Assembly: GCA_948099385.1 (NCBI GenBank)
Contig: CANUEZ040000168.1
Span: forward strand, 1,985,501-2,049,500
Length of the DNA stretch: 64,000 nt
Direction of reading: 5' to 3'
Origin: Fasciola hepatica
Lineage: Eukaryota > Platyhelminthes > Trematoda > Plagiorchiida > Fasciolidae
A model generated the notes under the pieces. It made no database searches, was not told the DNA's origin, and saw only the letters and a program-made list of their open reading frames with translations. Positions within the stretch are counted from its first letter, which is position 1. Every line of letters starts with the position of its first letter. Of this stretch, positions 11,954-24,424 are shown one piece after another. Both the position numbers and the translations under genes were made by a program.

Positions 11954-14446
11954 GTGCAGAACATCAAGACATTAGCAAAGGATTGCGATTTTCGTCGGGG
12001 GGCTGCTGAAAAGTATCGTGATGACGCTATGCGCGATGCCCTGATAACTGGATTGCAGACAAATAACATAAGAACGAGGCTTCTAGAACAACATAATCTG
12101 AATTTTCAGGCTGCTTGTGATATGGCTCGATCTTTGGAAGCCGCTGAGAAGCAGTTACAGTCCTACGGAGCTGACAGTATTCCGTGTGTTGCACAACCCA
12201 CCATGACTCCACATGTAACCTTTCCACTAGCCCCAAAATCTGAATCTGCACCGATTACGTCTGCCATGCCTAAGGAAACGTTATTTCTGTGGTTATTCCA
12301 AACACCCCCGTGCAAAATGACCTGCTAGAGAAGCTATTTGTACAGCTTGCGGGAAAATTAGACATTTCAAACGCGTATGCAAGTCTACACCAGTTGGTTC
12401 TTCAGTCTCTTCGGTTCTCAGTCCCATAATATCGTCATTTATTACCGCTGCTGCTCCTGTCTGTTTGTCTCAGGCGACTACCCAGATTCTTGTAAATGGA
12501 ATAGAACTACAAGCACTGATAGACACTGGGAGTTCCGAAAGCTATGTGCCCCAGTTAGCCGTCAATACTTATCATTAGCAAGCTCATCCGTGCGTTTCAA
12601 AAATCGCTATGGCCTCGATATCGCCGACCTGCGATATTACTCACTACTGTAGTGTATCAATTCGCTATCGGGACAGTTTCTATAATAAAGTAAACTCTCG
12701 GTGGAGAAATTTGTGCGCAAATGTTCTTTTGGGGCATGACTTCCTCGGACTTCATAACAAAGTGGAAATACCGTTTGGTGGCACACATGACACGTTTATG
12801 TTATGTAGGCTTACAGATGCTAAAATTCAAGCACCCCATTATTCGCCCATTCATCGCCAGATTGTAAACCAGTCGCCACGAAGTCTCGCCGATATCCTAT
12901 CGAAGATGAGAAACTCATCAAAAAGAAGATAATATTCCTTGGCTATTATGTAACCCAGGGTACCATCAAGTCCGACCCTGACCGTATGAAACTACTGCGC
13001 GAGGTCCCGCCTCCTAGTGACCTGAAATCTCAACGACGGGTGGTTGGCATGTTTGCTTATTATTCTTAGTGGATACCTTCATTTCCCGATAAAATCGGCA
13101 CACTTGTTCGGAATACAACATTTCCTCTTCCTGTACCTGAGCAAGAGGCATTTGAATGTCTCAAACTAGACTTGGAGTGCTATGGTTGTAACAATGGATT
13201 ATAATATTCCAGTAGTCGTCGAGACGGACACTTCAGATACAGTGATCGGTGCCTCATTGAGCCAAAAAAATTGACTCCTAGTGAAAAGCATCATTCGGCT
13301 ATTGAGAAGGAAGCTTGTGCAATTGTCAAAGCTATCCGAAAATGGCGCCATTATCTTTTGGGTACCCGTTTCAAGCTAATTACCGATCAAAGATCCGTTA
13401 CCTTCATGTATGATGGAAAGCAGTCAAGCAAAATCAAGAATGATACGATCCAGAGGTGGCGGCTTGAGCTATCAGCCTACCATTATGACATATTCTACCG
13501 GTCCGGTAAATGTAATCATGTAGCTGATACACTTTCTCGCAGCACCTGTGCTTCTAATGTAAACGGAACTCACTTGAAATACTTGCATGACTCCTTGTGT
13601 CATCCTGGGATAACTCGCATACTTCACCTTGTGCGCACCAAAATTTGTCTTACTCTGTGAATGAAGTCAGAAACATGATCTCCCGGTGCCCGGTCTCTGC
13701 AGAGATAAAACTGCGGTTTTACAAGCCCGCCAAAAGTCGCCTAATCGAAGCTGTGCAACCGTTCGAGCGGCTGAGTATTGACTTGAAAGGTCTACTGCCT
13801 TCCAATACCTAAAATCCCTACCTCCTGACTGTTACTGATGAGTACTCTCGTTTCCTCTTTGCATTCGCTTGCCCAGATATGTCGGCAACTACGGTGGTAA
13901 AGTGTCTGAGTAAACTATTTGTTTTATTCGGCATGCCCGCCTACATACACTTTGACCGAGGATCTGCTTTCGTGCCCTCGGAGCTAGCACAGTTTCTACG
14001 AGCTAAGGGGGTGGCACTCAGTCACACGACGGCATACAATCCTCGAGCTAATGACCAGGTGGAGCGTTTGAATGAAACCCTATGGAAGGCGATCTCCCTG
14101 GCCCTAAAAACAAGGAACCTCCCAATTTTGCAATGGGAATCGGTGCTTCCAGACTCGCTTCACTCAATTCGTTCACTACTATGCGCTGCTACAAACACTA
14201 CTCCACATGAGCGACTATTCTGTTATTTTCGACGCTCGACTAATGGGACATCGATACCTACGTGGTTGACGATTCCTGACCCCGTGTTACTGAAGCGCAT
14301 GGATAGATCATCGAAGTCTGATACCCTGGTGGAGAAAGTAGATTTATTCAGTTGTAATCCCCATCATGCTCTTTTGAAACTTCTGGATGGAAGAACAAAA
14401 GACGTTTCTATCGACCGATTGGCTCCTCGAGGCAATACATCTCCGC
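11954..14446 (+). pseudogene. gypsy 1 gag-pol remnant
   Basis: Gag is at about 11954-12330 (RDDAMRDALITGL, then ACDMARSLEAAEKQL). The protease is at about 12480-12770 with active-site LIDTGSS near 12516-12533 and a later frameshift before LLGHDFLG. The polymerase starts (RRYPIEDEKLIKKKI near 12890) and jumps straight to the thumb-connection segment (IFLGYYVTQGTIKSD), so the YxDD palm is gone. RNase H is at about 13080-13560 (ETDTSDTVIGASLSQ; HVADTLSR). Integrase is at about 13570-14440, with HPGITRI, IDLKG, FDRGSAF and QVERLNETLW keeping the three acidic positions. Several stops interrupt it. Confidence 0.85.
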
Positions 14447-14755
14447 CATCCATCAATGAATCCCTATTAGGAACACCACCCAGCGACCTGCCACAGGACC
14501 AATCAACAAGTGCAGACGTTAATGACAGCCTTACAGTGCATTATACTGATGATGTACAGATGCACACGGATCCCAGAGATGACAATCTGTCTGACTTTCT
14601 TAGTCGACAGCAGCGTACACGTGCATGCTCCCTACGTCATCGAGAAGCATGAATGAACACTACAAAATGTTAGTTTCATCTGGTCCACTACTAGCCCTCC
14701 ACCCTCTCCTTCAAAAAATGTTGACAAACGATTCTTTTACAGCCGGGACGAATGC

Positions 14756-14926
14756 TGTATACATTTTCGTACGTTTGCTCGTTTTGTTTTACATAGCATT
14801 TCATGAACAGTCCTTTTACGTTTCATCTGATGTACACCAATTATTAGACGAGTAAAGCGTTCTTATTCTGACTCCGTCTTCTCAATCATACAGATTTTGC
14901 TGATTCCGTTGCTAGTCCACGTTTTA
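14756..14926 (+). repeat. 3' LTR of gypsy 1
   Basis: It begins TGTATACATTTTCG and matches the 5' LTR, including the internal ATTAGACGAGTAAA block. Confidence 0.85.
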
Positions 14927-16234
14927 CCACGAAGTTGTGTTTATATTACCAACCGGGAACTGATTCCGATAGATGATGTATGCGGAATTTCGGTTACATG
15001 AATCAACTAAATTGCGTTAGAAGGCTGCAGTTCTTGTTCCCGGAGTGCATATATGCCGTTTGGGGTGGCGCGGTGCTAGGTAATTTAAAACGTTCGCGTG
15101 TTTAGTTGTGGCGAGTTCGAACTATGAATAAAGAGCACGGTAAAAAGCAGAGTGGTTTAAACAGTAAAAGAAGAACCAGAACATAGGCTGACGCTGACAG
15201 TCGCCTGAGTATCCTCTTCCTTGTTTCGTAGAGCGTCATTTAATGGTATCGATAGGGGATACTCAGGGGACCACCCGGTGACTTTCAAGGGGACAGTCGT
15301 GCTGCCAGCGTACGACGAAGTTTGGTGATTGACTTCACTACGATTATGATGTCATTGGATATTGTGATACATGCTACTTATAGTGCATGAAATTAGTTGT
15401 ACTTGTCCCAGCCCGCTAGATGAAATTCTTCATTTTGTTTATGACCATTACTGTAATTTCATTATGGAATAACGAAGCCTAAACAGGGCTTTAAAGTCAA
15501 ACGTGTAATACACTGTAGACATTGTGATTTACACCAACTGAGTCATTCATTTTAATTATTAGTCCCTAAGTGAAGGAATGCTTAGTATAAGAACTAACTG
15601 AAATTAATTTTTAATAGATTACATAACCGATGTAACATAAGGTTGTATGTTATATTGTATTTTGTGAAACCACGAGAAAAGAAATCTTTTTGGAAAATGA
15701 TTCATATGTAAATGAGTAAAACATCAGTGGTGTCTATTATTGGACTGGATAACAACGGACGAGTTCGAATTTTACACAAAAGAGTTCCGTACCATGGGAT
15801 AAAGTGCATGGAAGCATAGTACTTTGACCAGCAACCAATCACATTCAGTATTCATACCACCATTATAAAACGTGTTATTTGAAGTTATAACCATTATTTG
15901 TACATGTCCGGAACTCGTATGTGAAACTGTCCGTAATCCACATAACTGTGAACATTCTGCTATAGTCGGATATCGGATATTACACACGGTTTTACAGTAA
16001 AACGTGATTATTGTGTATAATTATTGTTTACACCAACTAAGACGTCGAATTCCATTACTGGTAGCACTAGATGTAAGGAAATGCTACAAATAAATTTGGA
16101 ATTCCTGTAAGTTGTATGCGGCTTGTAAGCACTGGCGTATGAGCGACCAGAACATCGTTACAATTATAAAGATTTCGGCAGTTGACAAGCATGTGTTTTT
16201 GAAACTCTTCCATAATAATACAACGTACTGTAAA
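14927..16234. other. No gene recognised; one SINE-like relic
   Basis: AT-rich sequence. A weak tRNA-like head at 15066-15122 resembles the candidate SINE at 3771. Two loosely similar blocks (about 15520-15600 and 16020-16090, sharing TTACACCAACT) hint at an old repeat. No coding motif is seen. Confidence 0.45.
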
Positions 16235-16385
16235 TACAGTTTCAGTTTATTCAACCACTAACCTCGCACTTCTGTGCTCTGGTTTCGGTTGCTACCTTCC
16301 AGCATCGTCGAGTAAGGGGCGAAAAGTAAGGGGCGAAAGGAGCGTAGTGATAAAGATTCAAAAAAGTCAAAGTATCAAGGGGAAA

Positions 16386-16717
16386 TCAAGACGACAAGGA
16401 AAGAGTCCGAATGCAACTACACCATCCGCCGCAACACCTTGCCATATCACTTACTGTCTTCAACCCTTTAGTAGGCAGATCACGTGGACCCCAACCTGGA
16501 AGTCTAACTCGTCCTACTCGGCAAAGTTCACTGGTCAGGGTTTCTATACCTTTTTGCCATGTCATGGACGGACCACCACGACTTACCCTCCAATCACCAC
16601 CTGCCTCAGAGAACAGCGTACGCCGAGGAAGTCTATTGGTGGACATGCGTAACACATATATAATTACTCATGTTTTTGCATGGCACCACGCCTCTGTACA
16701 TTGTACTGGGTTATCGG

Positions 16718-16769
<52 letters not shown>

Positions 16770-19624
16770 TAACACATGTCCCAACCACCTCGACCTGTTT
16801 AGATTCAGTACTCGATTCACAGACTGACCTTTGGTTCCCAACACCTTACGCCGAACCTCAGCATTGCTGATACTATGTTCCCACCATACTCGGGCAATGC
16901 TACGTAGACATCAATGCTCGAACATCGACAGCCTTCGCCTGTCTTCTACCCTCAACGGCCATGTTTCTGAACCGTATAAATGAACGAAACTAACCACCGC
17001 ATTGTACACTCTACCTTTACCAGACAATCGGATGTCACGCCGACGCCACAGATGACGGAGGTTCGCAAAAGCCAAACGCGATGACACCACCCGGTGAGAT
17101 ATTACTACCAAGGCAACAAAAATTTATTCACTTCAGCTAGAGTTTCTCCTGCCAACACAAGGTTTGGTGTCGAGCCAACCCAGTTCTGCAGCAGCATTTT
17201 ACACTTTGAAGGTGCAAAACGCATCCCAAACATTGCTACACTGTTGTTAAGGCAATCTAAAAGAGCTTACAACTTACCTGGACCTTCACTCAGAAGGACA
17301 ATATCGTCCGCATATTCCAAATCAGACAGTCTACTGCCTGAACAAAGATCGACGCAGCTATTCTCACACAAGAATAGGACTTTCTCAAGAATCAATTCAA
17401 TCACAAAATTGAAGAGCAAGGGTGAAAGAGGGCAACCCAGATAAACACCACTTTCCATGGTGAACTCGGAGGAAAGATCACCGTAAGCACGAACTCTGCT
17501 TCGGCTATGCGCACACAAGCATTGGAAAAGAGAAACTTCTCTGGCACACCCTTCAGTGAGAGGTAGCGCCAGAGAACTGCGGTCGACTGAGTCGAACGCC
17601 GCTTTCAGATCAAGAAAGACTGAGATTGTGCGCCCACGGAAGATGTGTCAGCGCTCTCAGGTTTACCGAAGAGTAAATATGTGGCCGACACAACCCCGAA
17701 CGGGTCTGAAACCGGCTTGATTCCCACACATACACATTTCGCGCGTACTGGATAGTCGGTGGAGAATGAGACCGGTGAGAAGTTTAGATGCGATACTTAC
17801 CAAGCTAATTCCTCTGTGGTTTTCACAAGAGGACCTGTCACCTTTCTTGTAAATCGGCACAATCACCGATTCATACCACTCCCTGAAAGTTTGCTTGCTA
17901 TCCCAAATGATACGGAGTTTTGGTAACTCTGAGACCAAAGCTTCGCCTCCATCCTTGAAAAAAGATGGAGACAACCCATCCGATCCGGCGGCTTTACACC
18001 TTTTCAAGTAACCTACCTCCCGCATAGTCTCTATCTCTGATGGAGGACTGATATGCACCTGCATCATTTCTCTGGCAGGTATATTTGTAAGGCCCACCGT
18101 TGAAGTGGGCCAACTGAATTGCTCCCTAAAGTGCTCCGCCCAACGATCCAGACGACGTCTCTGAGTGAATCAGTGAGTCATCGGACTCCTTAATTAACTC
18201 ACTTACACCAGGCTTCCGTGGACCGGTACCTCTAATCGAACAAAATAGGTTGCGAGCATTGCCAATGGACGCAGCCTTTTCTATTCCTCCACATTTCGCA
18301 ACCCACCATTGCTCACGGTCATTTCTCAGGCTCCTAGTCAGTTGGCGTCTCAAGGATTTGCGCACTTCATTGAATGTGACATCCGGAGGGATGGATCTGC
18401 GAGCATCCAACAGAGCAACTGACGTCGAAGATATCCATCGTGTGTGAGACTGACTTGAACCAGAGTCCTGGGTGGCATTCGAAGCGGCATACAAGGCTTG
18501 CTTGATCTGTTGCCAGCGTTCATTTGGGTCCTGAACACCTGGCTGTATCGATAACTGGGTAGACAGCTCCGTCTGGAAACTGTTTTGCTGGTTACCGTCT
18601 AAAGCAGCTGCGCGGGACAACTGGCATTCACGTTGATGCGACCACGGACGAGACGTAAACGGAAGCGAGCACGTACCAAGGCGTGATCTGAGTCCACAGG
18701 CGTAGACCAAAATGAATGACAATCTTCATTTGATCCACGCCAGCGGTGATCACTCACAATATGGTCAATCTGAGTCCAACGTTGTAAAGACGAAGAAGGA
18801 CGCCATGTCAGTTTATGCCGCTTCTCATGGCAGAAGATTGTACTCGCCAGAAACAATCTGTCGTCAGAACACAGCTGAGTGAGGCGATCGCCGTTATCGG
18901 TACGATCGGCTGGAATAGCAATCGGGCCTCCGATGTGCCTTTCGGAATCTCCCAAGCAGCCAACTTGGGCGTTGAAATTCCCAGCAATGAACACCACGTC
19001 CGTTGAACATGTGCTTCGAAATAGCTGAAACAAATCGTCGTAGAATTCGTCCTTGGTCTCAGAAGAACTGCAGTCAGTCGGCGTATACACGCGACGAACA
19101 TGCATCGACGCTTTAGTTTGTTGCTGTTGACAAGAACAGAACCGTCCAACCGGACTGTACACATACGACTGCTGACTGAAATCCAGTCTAGCAGTGCACA
19201 CTCAGCTTTCATGTCCAAAGCAATCCCTAAGCCAGCCTGACCAAGAACAATAGACAACGAATCACCTGACACGCCAAGAGAAAAGCGAGACTGAGGCTGT
19301 ATTTGGGGTGCGAAGAGTGATCACAGAAATGGGGTCTTGTATGCGTGTTTCGAAGACACAACATACATCTATTTTAAAGGTGTCAAGTGTTTTAGCGAGA
19401 GCATCCTGTTCCCCTGTCTGACATAGTGTGTGAACGTTAAAAGCATCCAAGTGAAGTGAACACTTAGGCTTAAGAAGAGCATTCGATTTATACCCAACTC
19501 CTGAGCTAGCGCTTTCATCACAGCCGCAACTACTCGTGGCGTTTTGCGTCGACCTCAAAGTAAAAGAGGGAAAATTGGTAACGCCCTTCACGGAAATGAT
19601 ACTGGAGGTTTCTGGGCGAATCAT
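16386..19624 (-). pseudogene. RTE-like endonuclease-reverse transcriptase
   Basis: One long protein in several broken frames. The apurinic-like endonuclease lies at about 18600-19500 (NVHTLCQTGEQDALAKTLD, VCCVFETRIQDP, IAGNFNAQVG, TQIDHIVSDHRWRG, SDHALVRAR). The linker is at 18126-18600. The reverse transcriptase is at about 17267-18097, with VPIYKKGDRSSCENHRGISL, YLGCPLSPLLFNFVIE and the catalytic YADD at 17303-17314. The C-terminal segment is at 16911-17111 (VHLYGSETWPLRVEDRRRL) and 16386-16655 (LPGWGPRD). Frameshifts and stops between pieces make it inactive. The chosen start at 19624 is the first Met of the open endonuclease frame. Confidence 0.85.
16645..16777. mobile_element. Short insertion with 13-bp direct repeats and (TA)n tail
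   Basis: ATGCGTAACACAT occurs at 16645-16657 and again at 16765-16777. The 107 bases between are absent from the corresponding place in the related copies, whose sequence runs on directly. The insert ends in a TA run (16721-16766). Direct repeats of this length plus a simple-repeat tail look like target-primed insertion of a SINE or LINE end. Confidence 0.6.
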
Positions 19625-20150
19625 ACCTCGCGGCTACCTACACCGCAGAAGGGTTCTTTTCTTTTGGAAATCCTAACCATAGCCTTTGACTCAAAAGTCT
19701 GACCCACAAGGCAGTGGTGTTAACCCGGCATGAGAACGTGACCGAAACACCCATGAAGGAACTTTTTTCTGGTCTGTTACGTGAGACCTGATTGTTGCAT
19801 GCGTTTTGTCTTGTCTTCGCTGGTGCCCTGTTATCGATCCGTTTTTCGGATTTAGTCCTTAGCCCAATGCACCCAGTAGAACAAGCGGAACGTGGACGGA
19901 GCAGCATCATTTGAGCCGGGGGCTGCCCAGCTTAGGCCGGCGACAGCTGCCCAATGAAGCGCCACGACTTCTCCCATCGTCGAGAGAAACTCCAGGTACT
20001 CCACTCTTGCATCCACCTAGTGGAGGTTTTTAGGCCGGTAAACTGTTTCTCTCCGTGTTTATTCACTGGAGTGTCCTCTCCAGGGCCATAACGAATAGAA
20101 TCATCAACTGGTTCTGAGATTGGACTTCATCTGGCCTCTACCTATTGATC

Positions 20151-20825
20151 TGTCAGGCACGACTGCATCTCCAGCTTAAGGAAGCCATCTTGCATATCTC
20201 TTTGGGCGATGGAGACACGCAGGCCATCACACCACACCAAGGTGCAGCCTCGTTGTGATGGATTGTAAATACATCGCTGAAATTGGAATACATTCAACGT
20301 AAACCTATTATTTTTCATGAAGAGAGGTATGCCTGTAGTATATTCAGTTACCACCGATGATGACTCAGCGATACACTATCGTGGTCAGCTTTTCTCGTGT
20401 TTTGAACAGGTAACAATCAGTTATTCGAATAGTGATCCCATTCACCCGTTTTCATTTTTTTAATTGACCGACCTTAATGTGGATTTCCTACATCATCAAC
20501 GTTTCCTAAGGCTAAGCTGTAAAAAAATTAACACTAATAAACAAAGAAGACAACACAAAACGACGTATTCGTAAATAACAATGGATTTTGTTGATAAGAC
20601 TAATTATTAAAGGGCGCACCTCGTCCCAATGACCTAACTATTATTTCGTTCATATTGGGATAATATTGCTCACGGAATCAGTGCAACCGCAGCTACACCA
20701 CATTGACCTTCTTACGTCACGCGAATCTTGTTATTTTTATTTGCCAACTGGTTACACCTCAAATGTCGTCTCATAAATCCAAGAATTCTGAGATGTTTTA
20801 TTAACTATGACTCCTTGTAGCAAAA
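20151..20825. other. No gene recognised
   Basis: AT-rich spacer with no motif that I recognise on either strand. Confidence 0.5.
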
Positions 20826-21285
20826 CCGGTGCAATACCGATTGGTTTCTGGCCGGTTTCCGATCAGTTTTTACTATTATGCCGATCAGTTTTCGGTCGGT
20901 TTATTTAGTAGCCGTTCTACACGGATACGAAGGAAATTGGCGACCGAAGTCATATGCAATGCTTGGTTGGCGCTTCACTTAAATGTATTGGTTTAATTCA
21001 TCAAAATGCCCTGAAAACCTAGGTATGGATCGCTCTATTTTATTCCCTTGAAATGGGTAAAATAAGGACAATTAACCGGAAAACCATAAAGTAGGAGATG
21101 GAAATGGGCATTTTGAATCGTAACTTGCTGAAGGTGACAGAAATTAAAGAAGCATATCACGTACTTCAAACGGCTGACACAAACTGCTCGGAAGTCGCTT
21201 AGAAAACGTCCAGGAAACCGGTCAGAAACCACTCGAAAACCGGCCAAAAGCCGATCGGTTTCGGAGCGGTATTTCATTCCTGGTA
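20826..21285. repeat. Imperfect inverted repeat, possible foldback/MITE-like element
   Basis: About 85 bases at 20826-20910 (AATACCGATTGG, GGCCGGTTT) are imperfectly complementary to about 21180-21285 (GGCCAAAAGCCGATCGG, GGTATTTCATT). Roughly 300 bases of non-coding sequence lie between. Identity is around three quarters by eye. No target duplication was seen. Confidence 0.4.
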
Positions 21286-21309
21286 CCTGGGTTTGCCGTG
21301 GTTTTTATG

Positions 21310-21500
21310 AATGGCCCTTTCCCCGGTCATTCTCACTCACTCACAGGCCACAGACAACCGTTGCCTTATTCAAGAAACTTATCAGGTTGGAGACAAGAAC
21401 GTTTGTGCCAGAAATCAATGGTCCCAGCAACGACCACTGTGGTACACCACTACAGTTCTCCGCCACGTTCGACTTACCACTTTGGAACGTAGCGGACGTA
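21310..21500 (-). pseudogene. LINE reverse-transcriptase relic
   Basis: On minus, the sequence around 21410-21460 reads CSGVPQWSLLGPLIS, a decayed version of the SGVPQGSLLGPL polymerase motif of CR1-type LINEs. It is separate from the larger CR1-like copy that begins at 21640. Confidence 0.45.
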
Positions 21501-21650
21501 GGACGACCTATCACTCATTCTTCATTCTCCGTGAAAGAGGCAGTGGGTATCTCTCCTGTGTTGGCCTCCTCACCACAACTCAGTGATGTAGATTCATAAG
21601 TGAGTCTCCCACCACCACCTCTTCAGAAATACATCCAGAAGTCGCTTGAA

Positions 21651-24424
21651 CTATGTGTCGTTAGGCTCTTCCACTGCTTCGGTTGGCAGTGAGTTCCATA
21701 GACTGCTCACCCTCCGAGATAGACGGTACACCAGTGGGAGGCCCACCGACTGCAGTTTCTTTAGAGTTAGCGGGTGTCCTCTCGCACGGTCATGTCCGCG
21801 AAGGGGGAGCTCTGCACGTAGTTCTGGGCCGCAGTCGCCTCTGATGATACGCCTGGTGAAGATCAGGTCTCCTCGGACTCTCTTATATGCCACTGGAAAC
21901 AGCTCTGTAATCTTCAGACGGTCTTCGTAGCTGACCCCGCGTAGCCCTCCGATAAGACGGGTTGCGCCTCTCTGCACTCTTTCCAACTTTGCCACTTCTG
22001 CCAACGTACAAGGGAAAACCGCTGGCTCCCCGTATTCCAACCTGGGACGCACATGGGTTGCATACAGTACCTTGAAAGCGTTGAGTGACAGACGGCCGAA
22101 TGATCGAATAATCAGCCCGAGGATACTTCACGCTGACGAACAAACTATCAATATTGTGCTTCGTTTTTAGTGACGAGGCCACCATCACTCCCAGATCTTT
22201 TTCGCAGACAGAACGCCGAAGGGGTGCCCCGTGTATATAGTACACCCCACTGCTGGACGGTGCTCCTACTCGCATATGCGCACACTTGTCGGTGTTGACT
22301 GGCAGTGACCACAGATCTAACCATCTTTCAAGGGCTTTGATGCCCCCCTGAAGAACGAGCTAATCTGCATTTGATGTAATCGTACGCCAGATCTTAAGGT
22401 CATCTGCGTAGATGAGACACGGCGATTGAGAAACTGGCGGTAGATCATTGATATAGGCCAGAAAGAGGAGCGGACCTAGAACCGATCCTTGTGTAACACC
22501 ACTATTAGTCACTTGCCAAGTTGACACTGACTGTGCTACTCGTACTGCAAAGGTTCTGCCTCTTAGAAAGTCCTCTATCCACGGAATCAAGGGATCTACA
22601 ACACCAAGAGCCTTAAGCTTGCCTAATAGACGGTCATGCTGGACTTTGTCAAAAGCTTTGCTAAAATCCACGAAGATTACGTCTGTAGGGTGTCCTTCGG
22701 CCTTGGCCATCGCCCAGCATTCTCGTGCGATTACCAAGTTTGTCAGGCACGAGCTTCTTTTCCAAAAACTATGTAGTTGTTGGCATAGTAGGTCGTGTAC
22801 CCCAATATGTTCCCGGATTCGCGTTGCCAGCAGGCGCTCCATAACCCTTCCCACCAGCGGTGTTAGACTGACAAGTCAATAGTTGACAGCCTCGGCCTTC
22901 GCCGACGACGACCGCTTTCTCCCATTCTTGGGGGAGCTTTTCCGCTGCTAATGACCGGTTGGGTTAACACATCGGCCAGCTCCTTTACCACTAAAGGGTG
23001 CACACCATTAGGTCCCGGGGATTGGTTCTCTTTGATGGAGCCCATGGTTGCCGCCTCTTCTTCCTCGGTGATTTCTTGGCACGACCTCTGAGGGTCATTC
23101 ACTGCAATGTGTGAGGGATGATTGTGTCTCTGTTCAGGAGCATAGACTGACAAGTAGTGCCCCGCCAGTATCTCTGCCTTGTGTCCATCTGTAACTCCCA
23201 GGGAGTGTCCGTCCTGCAGGGCTGGGATTGCAATTATGGCTCGCGTCCTCCGTCGCAGATATGCGAACAGGCGTTTGGGTGCACGAACCGAGTCCATTGC
23301 TAACGTCTCCTCGAAGATACGTCGCTTTTCTCGCTCCAGTTGAGTACACTGACTTCGGATGGTGCGGTATCGGTCATATCCCTCTCCAGTAGCGTGACAT
23401 TGTTTCCATGCTTGATTCCGACGCTTCAAAAGACGCCTAAGTTGCGAGTCAAACCAAGGTGGGCCTTTTGCATGCGGTCGCTGTCTAGATGGTGGATCAA
23501 AAGTTTGGCATAATTGGAGGATTTCATCCCGAATTAACCCCCAAGCCTAGTCTATGTCGTACGGTTCTGGTGGATACCACATCACTGAGGATGCAGCCTC
23601 CCTGACTTGTTGGAACGGCATTCGCCAGACGTTGAGTCTACCCTGTGGTCTGGGAACAAACGTCGCTCCTCTCTTTCAGCTGATGGTCAACACCGCATGG
23701 TCACTGCACCCTAGTGGAGGTAGGTACTCAATCTGATCAACATCGGAACGCCTTGGAGATATAACCAGATCTAGGATAGACGTATGGTGATCCTGGGTTC
23801 GGGTCGGCCTTCCGGCGTGTTGGTACAAGGAAAGCTCCAGCACCGTTGAAAGGAACTCGCGGGAAAATAAGTCCGCCCCTGCATTGCACCGTAGGTTCTC
23901 CTAGTCCACATTCGGCGAGTTGAAGTCGCCCAAAATTAGACAGTGACCGTCGCCAGCCCAACGTCGTATGCTAGTTAGTACTTCCCGAGTATCTGCTTCT
24001 GGGGGCCGATAAGTGACTTCACTGGGTGTCAACTTCACGCGACACCAAAGAGATTCTTCAAAGCCCTCCAGGTCTATCAGGCGATCCAACTGTAGCGAAG
24101 GGAAGTCGGCTCGGATGTACATCGCCACGCCTCCTCCTACCCGAGCTTGGCTCCTATCAGAACGGTAAAGCGTGTATCCTGGGATAGCCACTTCCGAATC
24201 CTGCACCTCACTGGTAAGCCACGTCTCCGTCAAGGCGACCAATGTTGGCGATTGGCGAACCACCAAACCTCGAGCTCATCTCGCTTGTTCAACAGACTCC
24301 CGGCATTAGACGACATGATAACTGCCTGTCCTCTTTTGTCTTCCCTCTCCGTGCGGACCCTCATCGCATCTCCCCAGCCGGGGCCACCTGGTTGGTGACG
24401 CTGTTGGGAGTGAACGGTTCCCAT
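21651..24424 (-). pseudogene. CR1-like ORF2 endonuclease-reverse transcriptase
   Basis: The endonuclease lies at about 23900-24424 (SSNAGSLLNKRDEL, ALTETWLTSEV, PGYTLYRSDRSQARVGGGVA, LILGDFNSPNVD). The thumb-linker is at 22863-23429. The reverse transcriptase is at 22360-22900 (FVDFSKAFDKVQHDRL, GVTQGSVLGPLLFLAYIND, with catalytic YADD at 22399-22410). The C-terminal domain is at 21651-22275 (RPRLEYGEPA, KLERVQRGATRLIGGL, LWNSLPTEAVEE). Several frameshifts separate the blocks, and the EN-RT linker at about 23440-23890 contains stops, so the copy is dead. Confidence 0.85.

Larger units (their letters stand above)
11448..14926 (+). mobile_element. Ty3/gypsy-type LTR element 1 (RT core deleted)
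   Basis: Short LTRs of about 172 bp bound a gag-protease-RNase H-integrase body. The 3' LTR is preceded by the purine-rich GGGACGAATGC. No target-site duplication is evident, and the outer 3' edge is uncertain by a few bases. The element cannot be autonomous because the polymerase catalytic core is absent. Confidence 0.85.
16235..20150 (-). mobile_element. RTE-like LINE, nearly full length
   Basis: This is the best copy of the RTE-like family in the window. It includes a probable 5' leader (about 19630-20150), endonuclease, reverse transcriptase and a 3' end around 16235. It is interrupted at 16658-16764 by a short insertion. Both termini are approximate, because no flanking target duplication was found. 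Confidence 0.75.
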
